DNA of 20,936 nt from an uncultured Prevotellaceae bacterium (GCA_946406585.1 CAMJLI010000014.1:1-20936), one strand, 5' to 3'; shown: positions 8,566 to 16,385, counted from the stretch's first letter. Made by a program: numbers and translations. Notes: a model not told the origin generated them from the sequence alone.

Positions 8566-9180
8566 TTAGTTGGAAACTGTTATGTGCAGGCAGGTTTGCT
8601 GTGTCTCGTACCTTACGTGGCACCTGCCCTTTTCTCTCAATTCATTAACGGTTTCTCCGAGCAGATATTTCATTTGCGCGGCATTGTTCTTCTTGTCTCC
8701 CACCTGTTTGTATCTCCTGTAGGACAAGTCGAATGTCGTGGCATGACAATGCGCTGAGTTGGGAACGGCGTTGCTGTTCACTTTCATGAGGCTCTTCACG
8801 TCAGCCTTTGTCCTCAACACGGATGTGACAATGATCTTGTATTCTCCCATCTTGTGCTTCTTCAGCTTTTTCTTGAAGCCCTTGCCAATGTCCTTAAGCA
8901 ACTTTGCCGCATGTGGCGTGAGATAAGGCACCGAATGTGTGAGCGGGTCCACAGTGTAGTATTTGCAGTCCTCCACCTTCTTCAGCTTCCTTACCACCTT
9001 TTTAAGTTGTGTGCGGTCTTCAAGAGGTTCAATGCCATATTTCTTGGCAGATGCCAACTGGTGCGGGTTGTTGTCGTTGAAATGGAAGGGGAATGTCTCT
9101 GGCACAGCATTTCTACTTGTGCCACATGCCGTTAACACCATTACGAGCAACGCCCATATTGTCATTTTGTAGTTCATCAT
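8566..9180 (-). CDS. DUF5715 lipoprotein, M15-peptidase-like
   Basis: A 204-residue predicted lipoprotein with lipobox LTAC (Cys19). The body matches the Bacteroidales DUF5715 family by IIVTSVLRT (116-124), NSAHCHATTFDLSY (141-154) and CLHITV (197-202). H144, D151 and H199 reproduce the zinc-ligand arrangement (HxxxxxxD plus a later His) of M15 D-Ala-D-Ala carboxypeptidases and VanY-type endopeptidases. It may therefore be a peptidoglycan-trimming enzyme anchored in the envelope. Activity is an inference. The start may be the first, second or sixth-residue Met; all lie before the signal helix. A TAnnTTTG promoter abuts the first ATG, which would leave almost no leader and favours a start a few codons in. 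It heads a possible operon with the TonB-C and PrsW genes. Confidence 0.82.
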   Translation of the reverse strand: MMNYKMTIWALLVMVLTACGTSRNAVPETFPFHFNDNNPHQLASAKKYGIEPLEDRTQLKKVVRKLKKVEDCKYYTVDPLTHSVPYLTPHAAKLLKDIGKGFKKKLKKHKMGEYKIIVTSVLRTKADVKSLMKVNSNAVPNSAHCHATTFDLSYRRYKQVGDKKNNAAQMKYLLGETVNELREKGRCHVRYETQQTCLHITVSN

Positions 9181-9184
9181 GGTA

Positions 9185-9217
9185 CAAAATTAGAAAAAAA
9201 ACAAGTATTACTACAAA
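9185..9217 (-). promoter_or_regulatory. Promoter upstream of the DUF5715 gene
   Basis: On the minus strand TAATTTTG (9192-9185) fits TAnnTTTG, and TTTG (9217-9214) lies 21 bases upstream. The -7 element ends only 4 bases from the first ATG (9180), implying a nearly leaderless transcript or use of a downstream Met. Confidence 0.5.
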
Positions 9218-9254
9218 AAGCTAAATAAAAATTATTAATTTTGCCGATAATTGC

Positions 9255-9284
9255 TTTGCAAAGGGTCAAAATACATTATTTTTG
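9255..9284 (+). promoter_or_regulatory. Promoter of the small dockerin gene
   Basis: TTTG (9255-9258) and TATTTTTG (9277-9284) are 18 bases apart, close to the Bacteroidota consensus. The TTTG lies inside the perfect palindrome CTTTGCAAAG (9254-9263). Transcription would start near 9288-9291, leaving a leader of about 10-20 bases depending on the Met used. Confidence 0.55.
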
Positions 9285-9299
9285 TAGAACGAAGAGACA

Positions 9300-9737
9300 A
9301 TGAAAGACATGAAATCACTTAATAACATCCTTAAGGCAACTGTTGTTGCAATCTTTATTCTGGTGTCTCAATCTTCGAATGCATGGGCTGCACCATTTCC
9401 ATACGAGTCGCAAGAACCAGACACGTCAACAGTGAATGCCGCCACTCCCTTGAATGTGATAGAGGGAGCAAAAGCCAACACACGACTAATTCGCGGAGAC
9501 ATGAATGGCGACAACGTGCGCTCAGTGACAGATGTGCAAGTCCTGGTGAAAATCATTTTGGGATTCATGGAAGAATACGAAACCTACATTGGCGACATGG
9601 ACAACAACGGTGACATTTCCGTGGAAGATGTGATGATTCTGGTTAACATAATACTGGGAAGACATTACATCGACTATGAGAATCCCGACCTTTTTATCGA
9701 TGACTCGAAAGGTGGAGACCCCGCAACTGGTGTGTGA
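9300..9737 (+). CDS. Small secreted protein consisting of a dockerin repeat pair
   Basis: A 145-residue exported protein whose only recognisable domain is a type I dockerin-like pair of calcium-binding F-hand repeats. Residues 1-30 form a signal peptide (ending SNAWA). A polar linker follows to about 62. Repeat 1, GDMNGDNVRSVTDVQVLVKI (66-85), has ligands at D67, N69, D71 and D78. Repeat 2, GDMDNNGDISVEDVMILVNI (98-117), has D99, D101, N103 and D110. The two are spaced as in cellulosomal dockerins. No catalytic or binding module is attached, which is unusual because dockerins normally sit at the ends of larger enzymes or surface proteins. In Bacteroidales such modules occur at C-termini of secreted proteins with unclear partners. 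A second Met at 9309 could be the start given the very short leader. The gene is monocistronic, faces the ROK kinase, and has its own promoter. Confidence 0.82.
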   Translation: MKDMKSLNNILKATVVAIFILVSQSSNAWAAPFPYESQEPDTSTVNAATPLNVIEGAKANTRLIRGDMNGDNVRSVTDVQVLVKIILGFMEEYETYIGDMDNNGDISVEDVMILVNIILGRHYIDYENPDLFIDDSKGGDPATGV

Positions 9738-9830
9738 GGCACAGTTTGTTACTCCCAGAAACCACTTCTAGAAATTGAGTTCATAAGAATCAACCGTTTT
9801 TTCCTGAAGCCCAATCTTTTACAAATGATT

Positions 9831-9870
9831 CATGGCGACTCGTGTTGAGCAAACAACACCAGTCGCCATG
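9831..9870. terminator. Long imperfect hairpin between convergent genes
   Basis: CATGGCGACT (9831-9840) pairs with AGTCGCCATG (9861-9870). After one C-C mismatch, GTGTTG (9842-9847) pairs with CAACAC (9854-9859) around loop AGCAAA. A further helix outside the arms (9825-9829 with 9872-9876, one wobble) can extend it. It lies between the 3' ends of the dockerin gene and the ROK kinase gene, so a bidirectional terminator role is likely. Neither side has a clear T run, so it is not a textbook intrinsic terminator. Confidence 0.5.
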
Positions 9871-9914
9871 TATCGTATAAAAAACCTGTTATTGGCAAAT
9901 GCCAAATGGCAGCA

Positions 9915-10892
9915 TCAGATTTCCCAACCTATTGCAGAGGCACCAAGAACGGCAGCCGATGCGCCATCCAGTCCGCTGATGAGGAACTTGGCCTTGCCTT
10001 TGAAGATGGGAAGCACCTTTTCGTCATAGCTCCTCTTGATAGGCTCCATGATGAGGTCTCCAGCTTTCACCAGTCCTCCAAAGAAGATAAATGCCTCTGG
10101 CGATGAGAAAGCGGCGAAGTCGGCACAAGCAGCACCCAGCATTTCTCCTGTAAACTCAAACACCTCCTTGGCCAATTCGTCTCCCTTTCCTGCAGCGATG
10201 GAAACATCGAGGGATGTGATGTCGTCGGGGTTCATGTCCCTCAGCAGAGAAGGCTTGTCGGAAGTGAGCAAGAACTCACGGGCGGAGCGTGCCACGCCGG
10301 TGGCAGAGCAATATGCCTCCAAGCAACCCTTTCTTCCGCATCCACAGCTTCTGCCATTTTCGCGTTTCATGATGACATGCCCCAATTCACCGGCAAAACC
10401 GTCGCATCCATACACCAGCTGTCCGTTGATGACAATGCCAGAGCCGACACCGGTGCCCAATGTGATGACGATGAAATTCTTCATGCCCCTTGCCACGCCA
10501 TAAATCATCTCGCCTATGGCAGCAGCATTGGCATCGTTGGTAAGAGCCACGGGTATGCCAAGTCTGTCGCTGAACAATTTTGCGAGAGGCACCACGCCAT
10601 TGTGTCCCCATGAGAGATTGGGTGCGAACTCTATTGTACCATTGTAGAAATTGCCATTAGGAGCGCCGATGCCCATCGCCTTGATGGTCTGTATGCCACC
10701 AACTTGCTCGATGATGACCTGAAGAGCTTCCACGCAAGCGTCCACATAGTCTTCCACTTTGTCAAATCCCTGAGTCTTGATAGCTGTAGTGGCCTTGATG
10801 TCACCACGACTGTCTACAATGCCAAACACGGAATTGGTACCTCCGAGGTCCAATCCAATCACATAAGGTTTAATTTCTGATTGTGTATTCAT
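9915..10892 (-). CDS. ROK family sugar kinase (glucokinase-like)
   Basis: Predicted cytoplasmic ATP-dependent hexose kinase of 325 residues, probably a glucokinase. The N-terminal phosphate-binding motif GLDLGGTN (13-20) is followed by the catalytic Asp in TNDANAAAIGE (D120) and the sugar-binding GELGHV (168-173). The ROK zinc motif CGCGRKGCLEAYCS (183-196) supplies three cysteines alongside H172. The C-terminal part has FIFFGGLVKAGD and GLDGASAAVLGA as expected. Other ROK kinases act on mannose, fructose or N-acetylated sugars, and sequence alone does not fix the substrate. ROK repressors are excluded because there is no N-terminal helix-turn-helix. It is transcribed alone from a well-formed promoter. 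Confidence 0.93.
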   Translation of the reverse strand: MNTQSEIKPYVIGLDLGGTNSVFGIVDSRGDIKATTAIKTQGFDKVEDYVDACVEALQVIIEQVGGIQTIKAMGIGAPNGNFYNGTIEFAPNLSWGHNGVVPLAKLFSDRLGIPVALTNDANAAAIGEMIYGVARGMKNFIVITLGTGVGSGIVINGQLVYGCDGFAGELGHVIMKRENGRSCGCGRKGCLEAYCSATGVARSAREFLLTSDKPSLLRDMNPDDITSLDVSIAAGKGDELAKEVFEFTGEMLGAACADFAAFSSPEAFIFFGGLVKAGDLIMEPIKRSYDEKVLPIFKGKAKFLISGLDGASAAVLGASAIGWEI

Positions 10893-10935
10893 ATTTTACT
10901 AATGTTGATAAATTCAAGTGTGATTTTCCCCTTTG

Positions 10936-10966
10936 CAAAGATATGAAAAAAAGGATGGCCAACAAA
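10936..10966 (-). promoter_or_regulatory. Promoter of the ROK kinase gene
   Basis: On the minus strand TATCTTTG (10943-10936) matches TAnnTTTG and TTTG (10966-10963) lies 19 bases upstream. The leader would be about 40 bases. The -7 element overlaps the palindrome CTTTGCAAAG (10931-10940). Confidence 0.6.
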
Positions 10967-10981
10967 CTTTTGCACGTAAAA

Positions 10982-11013
10982 TTTGCTCTTCTCGCAAAAA
11001 ATTAGCAATTTTG
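10982..11013 (+). promoter_or_regulatory. Possible promoter of the LysE-type exporter gene
   Basis: TTTG (10982-10985) and CAATTTTG (11006-11013) are 20 bases apart. The second box departs from TAnnTTTG at its first base. The ATG follows at 11022, so the leader would be very short. Confidence 0.3.
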
Positions 11014-11021
11014 CATTCGAT

Positions 11022-11690
11022 ATGCCTTTTGAATTCCACATCAACATCCTCGACACTATTTTCAAGGGACTAATGATAGGTGTCTTGGCATCGGCTCCAA
11101 TGGGACCGGTTGGAATCTTGTGCGTGCAGCGCACCATCAACAAAGGCAGGTGGTACGGATTTGTCACCGGTCTTGGCGCCACATTGAGCGACCTCATCTA
11201 TGCCATCATCACTGGTGTGGGCATGAGTTTCGTGATGGACTTGGTGAACAACGCCCAGAACCGGTTTTTCCTGCAGATAATGGGAAGCATCATGCTGCTG
11301 GTGTTCGGAGTCATAAGCTTCCGTTCCGACCCTACAAAAAACATGCACCGCAGCGGCACCACCAAGGGTTCATACATCCACAATTTCATCACGGCATTCC
11401 TGGTGACACTATCAAACCCACTCATCATACTGCTCTTCATGGCCATCTTCGCCCAGCTGGCATTCATCATCCCCAACCATCCCCTGGAGATGTGCATTGG
11501 CTATCTAAGCATCATAGGAGGAGCCTTGTTGTGGTGGTATGGCCTGACATGGTTGATAGACAAGATAAAGAACATCTTCGAGGAATATGGAATCATACTC
11601 ATCAACCGCATCATAGGAAGCATTGTCATCATAATATCAATCATTGTCTTGTTCGGGACGGTATTCAACCTCTTCACAATCCATTACTGA
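11022..11690 (+). CDS. LysE/RhtB family translocator
   Basis: Predicted inner-membrane exporter of 222 residues related to the LysE/ArgO/RhtB family of amino-acid efflux proteins. The N-terminal helix contains the hallmark GVLASAPMGPVGILCVQRT (residues 19-37), followed by GRWYGFVTGLGATLSDLIYA. A later segment FLVTLSNPLIILLFM matches the family NP motif. About six membrane helices are visible, ending in a very hydrophobic Ile-rich C-terminus. The substrate could be an amino acid but cannot be told from sequence. I placed the start at ATG 11022 (MPFEFHIN); a TTG at 10983 would add 13 unconvincing residues. It is followed by DUF4924 after an 84-base gap. Confidence 0.88.
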   Translation: MPFEFHINILDTIFKGLMIGVLASAPMGPVGILCVQRTINKGRWYGFVTGLGATLSDLIYAIITGVGMSFVMDLVNNAQNRFFLQIMGSIMLLVFGVISFRSDPTKNMHRSGTTKGSYIHNFITAFLVTLSNPLIILLFMAIFAQLAFIIPNHPLEMCIGYLSIIGGALLWWYGLTWLIDKIKNIFEEYGIILINRIIGSIVIIISIIVLFGTVFNLFTIHY

Positions 11691-11774
11691 CAATTGTAGA
11701 AGACGATATCATCACATACACAAACCTATCCCAAACAAGGAGGCCTCGTGGCCACGACATCCACGCAACACATC

Positions 11775-12323
11775 ATGTACATTTCGCAACAACTACGCAA
11801 GAACAACATAGCCGAATACCTGCTCTACATGTGGCAGGTGGAAGACATCATACGGGCATACGGCTGCGACATGGGCACTCTTCGCCGCCAATACATCAGC
11901 CAATTTGACTATACCGACGAACAAAAGGAAGAACTCACCGACTGGTATGCCAACCTTATCCGCATGCTCACACAGGAAGGCTGTCGAGAGCATGGACATC
12001 TGCAAATCAACAAGATAGTGGTGCAAGACCTCACAGAATTGCACTTACGGCTGGTGGACAGCCCCAAATTCCCCTTCTATCGTGCTGAATACTACAAGGT
12101 GCTGCCATTCATCGTGGAACTGCGCAAACGTGGCAGCCATCCTGATGAAAGCGAAGTGGAGACGTGCCTAAACGCCCTCTACGGAGTGATGATGCTTAGA
12201 TTGCAGAAAAAGGAGATTTCTCCCGACACGAGACATGCCATAGAGGAGATAAGCACGCTCATGGGGATGCTCTCCGACTACTACATCAAAGACAAGAAAG
12301 AAGGGCTGGATTTCGAAGACTAA
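11775..12323 (+). CDS. DUF4924 family protein
   Basis: A 182-residue soluble, mostly helical protein of unknown function matching the Bacteroidota-restricted DUF4924 family. The N-terminus MYISQQLRKNNIAEYLLYMW followed by QVEDIIRAYG is the recognisable part. No catalytic motif, signal peptide or membrane helix is seen. I prefer ATG 11775 because family members begin directly with this segment. However, a GTG at 11748 in the same frame is preceded by AAGGAGG (11737-11743), an unusually good Shine-Dalgarno for this phylum, and would add nine residues. It is 16 bases upstream of rfbD and presumably cotranscribed with it and prfC. Confidence 0.8.
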   Translation: MYISQQLRKNNIAEYLLYMWQVEDIIRAYGCDMGTLRRQYISQFDYTDEQKEELTDWYANLIRMLTQEGCREHGHLQINKIVVQDLTELHLRLVDSPKFPFYRAEYYKVLPFIVELRKRGSHPDESEVETCLNALYGVMMLRLQKKEISPDTRHAIEEISTLMGMLSDYYIKDKKEGLDFED

Positions 12324-12339
12324 CAAACATAAGAAGACA

Positions 12340-13194
12340 ATGAACATACTTATCACAGGATGCAGGGGACAACTGGGCAACGAACTGCAACTACAACAAT
12401 CAGCACACCCCTCCCACCAATTCTTCAACACCGACGTTGACGAGCTGGACATCTGCGACCAAGCCGCCGTGGATGCATACGTGGCAGAAAACCAAATAGA
12501 CGGCATCATCAACTGTGCCGCCTACACCGCCGTGGACAAGGCTGAAAGCGACAAGGAAAAATGCACCACGCTCAACACCGTGGCTCCCGCATACCTGGCA
12601 AACGCCGTGGAGCAGCGTGGAGGATGGATGATACAGGTTTCCACCGACTACGTGTTCAACGGCAAGGGATATTTGCCATACAGGGAAGAAGACACGCCAT
12701 CGCCCGACAGCGTCTACGGCAGCACCAAGCTCGCCTCAGAACTGGGCGTGAGCAAATTCTGCAAAAGGGCCATGGTGGTGCGCACGGCATGGCTATACAG
12801 CACCTTTGGGCACAACTTCGTGAAGACCATGATACGACTGGGCACGGAACGCAAGGAGATAGGCGTGGTGGCAGACCAAGTGGGCTCCCCGACGTACGCA
12901 CGCGACCTGGCCAGCGCACTGCTCACCATAGTTGAAAAAGGCATAAAGCCAGGAGTGTACCACTACACCAATGAAGGCGTCGCCAGCTGGTACGACTTCA
13001 CCAAAGCCATTCATCGCATCTATGGCATAGAAGGATGCAACGTGAAACCACTGCACACCGACGAATACCCCACGCCGGCAAAACGCCCGCATTATTCGAT
13101 ATTGGACAAGACAAAGATAAAGAAAACTTTCGGAATAGAGATTCCTCATTGGGAGGAGTCGCTGAAAGACTGCATAGAGATGTTAAAGAAATGA
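12340..13194 (+). CDS. rfbD: dTDP-4-dehydrorhamnose reductase
   Basis: Catalyses the NAD(P)H-dependent last step of dTDP-L-rhamnose synthesis, feeding cell-surface polysaccharides. The 284-residue protein is a short-chain dehydrogenase-type reductase. The nucleotide motif is GCRGQLG (7-13), followed by [12 protein letters not shown] (58-69), the STDYVFNG segment (101-108) and the catalytic Y126xxxK130 in YGSTKLASE. The C-terminus carries the sugar-nucleotide part with [16 protein letters not shown]. The other rhamnose genes (rfbA, rfbB, rfbC) are not in the window. It follows DUF4924 by 16 bases, and its TGA overlaps the ATG of prfC (ATGA at 13191-13194), implying translational coupling. Confidence 0.96.
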   Translation: MNILITGCRGQLGNELQLQQSAHPSHQFFNTDVDELDICDQAAVDAYVAENQIDGIINCAAYTAVDKAESDKEKCTTLNTVAPAYLANAVEQRGGWMIQVSTDYVFNGKGYLPYREEDTPSPDSVYGSTKLASELGVSKFCKRAMVVRTAWLYSTFGHNFVKTMIRLGTERKEIGVVADQVGSPTYARDLASALLTIVEKGIKPGVYHYTNEGVASWYDFTKAIHRIYGIEGCNVKPLHTDEYPTPAKRPHYSILDKTKIKKTFGIEIPHWEESLKDCIEMLKK

Positions 13195-14759
13195 ACAACG
13201 AAATAGCAAGGAGGCGCACGTTCGCCATCATATCACACCCTGACGCGGGCAAGACAACACTGACAGAGAAATTCCTGCTCTTCGGCGGACAGATTCAAGT
13301 TGCGGGAGCCGTAAAGAGCAACAAGATACGCAAGACTGCCACATCCGACTGGATGGACATAGAAAAGCAGCGCGGCATTTCGGTATCCACATCGGTGATG
13401 GAATTCGACTACGAAGGCTACAAGGTGAACATTCTCGACACCCCGGGACACCAAGACTTCGCAGAAGACACATACCGCACACTCACCGCCGTGGACTCTG
13501 CCATCATCGTGGTGGACAGCGCAAAAGGCGTGGAAGCCCAGACAAGGAAACTGATGAATGTCTGCCGCATGAGAAACACGCCCGTCATCATCTTCATCAA
13601 CAAGATGGACCGCGAGGGGCGCGACCCTTTCGACCTGCTCGACGAACTGGAAAAAGAGCTTCAGATACAGGTGAGGCCCCTGTCATGGCCCATCAATCAA
13701 GGAGTGAAATTCAAGGGTGTATACAACATCTATGAACAGAAACTCAACCTTTTCACACCCGACAAGCAGCGTGTGACAGAGAAAGTGGAAATAGACATCC
13801 ATAGCGACGAGCTGGAACGCCAAGTGGGAGAAAGCGACGCCGGGAGACTGCGCGACGACCTGGAACTGATAGAGGGAGTGTATGCCGACTTCGACGTGGA
13901 GGACTACCGTTCGGCATCCGTAGCACCCGTGTTCTTCGGGAGCGCCCTCAACAACTTCGGCGTGCAGGAACTGCTCAACTGCTTTGTGGAGATAGCACCC
14001 TGCCCACGTCCCACAAAGGCAGAGGAGCGGGAGGTGTTGCCGGAGGAGGACAAATTCACCGGATTCATCTTCAAAATCACCGCCAACATCGACCCCAACC
14101 ACCGTTCATGCATCGCGTTCTGCAAGGTTTGCAGCGGACGTTTCATGCGCAATCAGCCATACCTCCACGTAAGGCAAGGCAAGACCCTGCGATTCAGTTC
14201 GCCCACACAGTTCATGGCGCAGCGCAAGTCAACGGTAGACGAGGCGTATCCCGGAGACATCATCGGACTTCCCGACAATGGCATCTTCAAGATAGGCGAC
14301 ACTCTGACTGAAGGCGAGCAACTGCACTTCCGCGGACTGCCTTCGTTCTCTCCGGAAATGTTCAAGTACATCGAGAACGACGACCCGATGAAATCGAAGC
14401 AGCTGGCCAAAGGCATCGAACAACTCATGGACGAGGGTGTGGCACAGCTGTTCATCAACCAGTTCAACGGTCGCAAGATCATCGGCACCGTGGGCCAACT
14501 GCAATTTGAGGTGATACAATACCGCCTGGAAAACGAATACAACGCGAAATGTCGCTGGGAGCCCGTTCATCTGCACAAGGCATGCTGGATAGAGTCTGAC
14601 GACGAGCAAGAGTTGGAGAACTTCAAGCGCCGCAAATACCAGTACATGGCAAAAGACCGTGAGGGGCGCGACGTGTTCCTGGCAGACAGCGGCTATGTGC
14701 TTTCAATGGCACAAGAAGACTTCAAGCACATAAAGTTCCACTTCACCTCGGAATTTTAA
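13191..14759 (+). CDS. prfC: Peptide chain release factor 3
   Basis: Translational GTPase that recycles RF1/RF2 from the ribosome after termination. It has 522 residues, close to the 529 of E. coli RF3. The G domain shows HPDAGKTT (16-23), the switch RGIS (61-64), DTPGH (83-87) and NKMD (137-140). The RF3-specific C-terminal half includes [21 protein letters not shown] and the closing [12 protein letters not shown] chose ATG 13191 ([10 protein letters not shown]) because it aligns with family N-termini and overlaps the rfbD stop by four bases. The open frame extends 52 codons further upstream, but inside rfbD. It ends 20 bases from the convergent trmO gene. Confidence 0.97.
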   Translation: MNNEIARRRTFAIISHPDAGKTTLTEKFLLFGGQIQVAGAVKSNKIRKTATSDWMDIEKQRGISVSTSVMEFDYEGYKVNILDTPGHQDFAEDTYRTLTAVDSAIIVVDSAKGVEAQTRKLMNVCRMRNTPVIIFINKMDREGRDPFDLLDELEKELQIQVRPLSWPINQGVKFKGVYNIYEQKLNLFTPDKQRVTEKVEIDIHSDELERQVGESDAGRLRDDLELIEGVYADFDVEDYRSASVAPVFFGSALNNFGVQELLNCFVEIAPCPRPTKAEEREVLPEEDKFTGFIFKITANIDPNHRSCIAFCKVCSGRFMRNQPYLHVRQGKTLRFSSPTQFMAQRKSTVDEAYPGDIIGLPDNGIFKIGDTLTEGEQLHFRGLPSFSPEMFKYIENDDPMKSKQLAKGIEQLMDEGVAQLFINQFNGRKIIGTVGQLQFEVIQYRLENEYNAKCRWEPVHLHKACWIESDDEQELENFKRRKYQYMAKDREGRDVFLADSGYVLSMAQEDFKHIKFHFTSEF

Positions 14760-14780
14760 TCCTATCCGGACATCAGGATT
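14758..14780. terminator. Weak hairpin between prfC and trmO
   Basis: AATCCT (14758-14763) pairs with AGGATT (14775-14780) across an 11-base loop in the 20-base gap between convergent prfC and trmO. There is no T run on either side. It may help end transcription, but the stem is short. Confidence 0.25.
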
Positions 14781-15463
14781 CATTTCCGGCACTCCACCAC
14801 TTCGACCACAGTAAGAATGCCGCCATCGACGCAGAAACGTATGTCACGCCCTGCAAAAGGCATCCCATAAATACGCTGAGGGTCGTCGTGGTATTGTGGC
14901 CTTGGGTCAAGAGCAAGCAGCGACCTCACCACCTCGCGTTCTTCATCAAAAAAGCAGCTGGCAGTGTCATTGCCAAAGATAACATGCAATGACCTCCACT
15001 CTTTTTTGTCAACAAACCCATTTCTCACCCCCACATGTGCATCAGCATATTCCACATATGGCTTGATGTCATAGATGGGCGTGCCATCCATCAAGTCGGC
15101 TCCCACGACATGCAGCACCGGACCTCGCTTCTCATCAAAAGTGATGCCCTGGAGGCGCACGGAAGACAGCCCGACAGGATTGGGGCGATATGGCGACCGT
15201 GTTGCCAGCACGCCCACTGCCTCATTGCCTCCAAGCAACGGCGGGCGCACAGTTGCCCTCACATCATTGTGTGCATTGGCCGAGAAGGCCCAGATGAGCC
15301 ATATATAGTCGAAACCTTCGAGTCCACGCACATAGTCAGGATTGTGGAATGCGGGCATGAAGACGACATCACCCTCCAAGGATTGTACGAGTCCACTTTG
15401 CCTTGGAATGCCAAACTTGGATGTCAATGGCGAATGGAAATGTGCGATGACTTCCAGAGTCAT
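14780..15463 (-). CDS. trmO: tRNA (t6A37) N6-methyltransferase TrmO
   Basis: SAM-dependent enzyme that converts t6A37 to m6t6A37 in certain tRNAs (TsaA/YaeB family). The 227 residues include a beta-barrel core with FGIPRQSG (17-24), the signature RSPYRPNPVGLSSV (89-102) and DGTPIYDIKPYV (126-137), which together define the family. The C-terminal domain has DPRPQYHDDP and IYGMPFAGRDIRF, also typical. Its start codon overlaps the stop of the upstream PAP2 gene (TCAT at 15460-15463 on the plus strand), so it depends on the PAP2 promoter and is likely translationally coupled. Its tRNA substrate is prepared by the t6A pathway that includes TsaC, encoded at 5649-6221. Confidence 0.95.
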   Translation of the reverse strand: MTLEVIAHFHSPLTSKFGIPRQSGLVQSLEGDVVFMPAFHNPDYVRGLEGFDYIWLIWAFSANAHNDVRATVRPPLLGGNEAVGVLATRSPYRPNPVGLSSVRLQGITFDEKRGPVLHVVGADLMDGTPIYDIKPYVEYADAHVGVRNGFVDKKEWRSLHVIFGNDTASCFFDEEREVVRSLLALDPRPQYHDDPQRIYGMPFAGRDIRFCVDGGILTVVEVVECRK

Positions 15464-16146
15464 GATAAGAATGTTTCGTAGGTGGAAATGGCCAGGAAGA
15501 CAAAAACGGTGACGAGCAATGCCACGATCGGGACAAACGAATGTCTTATTTCATTTGGCTTGTCAAGTTTTGCTATCCACATCAGCATGTAATAGACCAA
15601 CGTAGCACCAAGACAGCCTATTATCATCCCGATGAAGAGGTCGCCAAAATAGTGCACACCAAGATACATGCGCGAGTAACATGTGACGACAGCCCACAAT
15701 ATCACGGAAAGCGACAGCCATCGCTTTCTGAACAACAGGATGACAAACAACGCCAACCCCCATGAATTGGCAGCATGAGCCGAAGGGAAGCTGTAGCTTC
15801 CGCCTCTGTATCCGTTGACTATATGAACGGTATTCGAAATAGGGTTCTCCAAGTTGCTCGGTCTAAGTCGTGCCACCATGGGTCTTATGATGCTCGCAGT
15901 AACCTGGTCGCAAAGAGTGATGACCAGTACGACGGCAAGAAGCCACGTAATGGTAACCTTCAAGGAATAATTTCTTGCTATGAGATATAGTATGCTGAAA
16001 TAGAAGAAGCACCACACGAACTTGGAACTATATAGCGGCATGAACACATCCCAGAAAGAGTTGTGCATGGAATTGATGCAGAGAAACAATTCTGTGTCTG
16101 CATCCAATATTGATTGAATGAATGTGGTCAGTAGAATATGCCTCAT
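15460..16146 (-). CDS. PAP2 superfamily membrane phosphatase
   Basis: A 228-residue integral membrane phosphatase of the type 2 phosphatidic acid phosphatase family, which dephosphorylates lipid phosphates such as phosphatidylglycerol phosphate or undecaprenyl pyrophosphate. The three active-site motifs are present: R88-x6-R95-P96 (Arg in place of the first Lys), PSAH (121-124, usually PSGH), and SRMYLGVHYFGD (158-169) with R159, H165 and D169. Around five or six membrane helices surround them. The substrate cannot be decided from sequence. It is the first gene of a two-gene unit with trmO, which it overlaps by four bases. A consensus promoter lies about 80 bases upstream, and its leader can form a small hairpin. 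Confidence 0.92.
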   Translation of the reverse strand: MRHILLTTFIQSILDADTELFLCINSMHNSFWDVFMPLYSSKFVWCFFYFSILYLIARNYSLKVTITWLLAVVLVITLCDQVTASIIRPMVARLRPSNLENPISNTVHIVNGYRGGSYSFPSAHAANSWGLALFVILLFRKRWLSLSVILWAVVTCYSRMYLGVHYFGDLFIGMIIGCLGATLVYYMLMWIAKLDKPNEIRHSFVPIVALLVTVFVFLAISTYETFLS

Positions 16147-16160
16147 TATTATCAGTGTTC

Positions 16161-16184
16161 ATGTAATGCAACATGTCATTACAT
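16161..16184 (-). promoter_or_regulatory. Leader hairpin upstream of the PAP2 gene
   Basis: ATGTAATG (16161-16168) and CATTACAT (16177-16184) are a perfect 8-base inverted repeat with an 8-base spacer. They lie within the predicted 75-base untranslated leader of the PAP2-trmO transcript. It could be an RNA hairpin or a protein-binding dyad; no function is known. Confidence 0.35.
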
Positions 16185-16225
16185 AAAAGAATCCACCAAT
16201 AGTGCCTGTAGTTCAAAATTGACTG

Positions 16226-16257
16226 CAAAAATAGCACTAATAATCAACAAAGCCAAA
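16226..16257 (-). promoter_or_regulatory. Promoter of the PAP2-trmO unit
   Basis: On the minus strand TATTTTTG (16233-16226) fits TAnnTTTG exactly and TTTG (16257-16254) lies 20 bases upstream. Together with the tatA promoter it makes this a divergent promoter region. Confidence 0.6.
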
Positions 16258-16320
16258 CATAGTTACCAAAATTAATCAAAATTCACACTTCATGTCGTAG
16301 TGTATGTTTTGGACGTTTTT

Positions 16321-16352
16321 TTTGGATAGTTCGCATTTAATGGTTATATTTG
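16321..16352 (+). promoter_or_regulatory. Promoter of tatAC
   Basis: TTTG (16321-16324) and TATATTTG (16345-16352) are 20 bases apart, a full match to the Bacteroidota consensus. The leader before the tatA ATG at 16386 would be about 30 bases. Confidence 0.6.
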
Positions 16353-16385
16353 CCGTGCAATTGAAAAAAACAAAACAGCAAACAA

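Noticed and set aside
11120..11908. Plus-strand frame of 262 codons overlapping the LysE gene
   Set aside because: The His- and Pro-rich translation resembles no protein family and covers two genes with clear family signatures in another frame.
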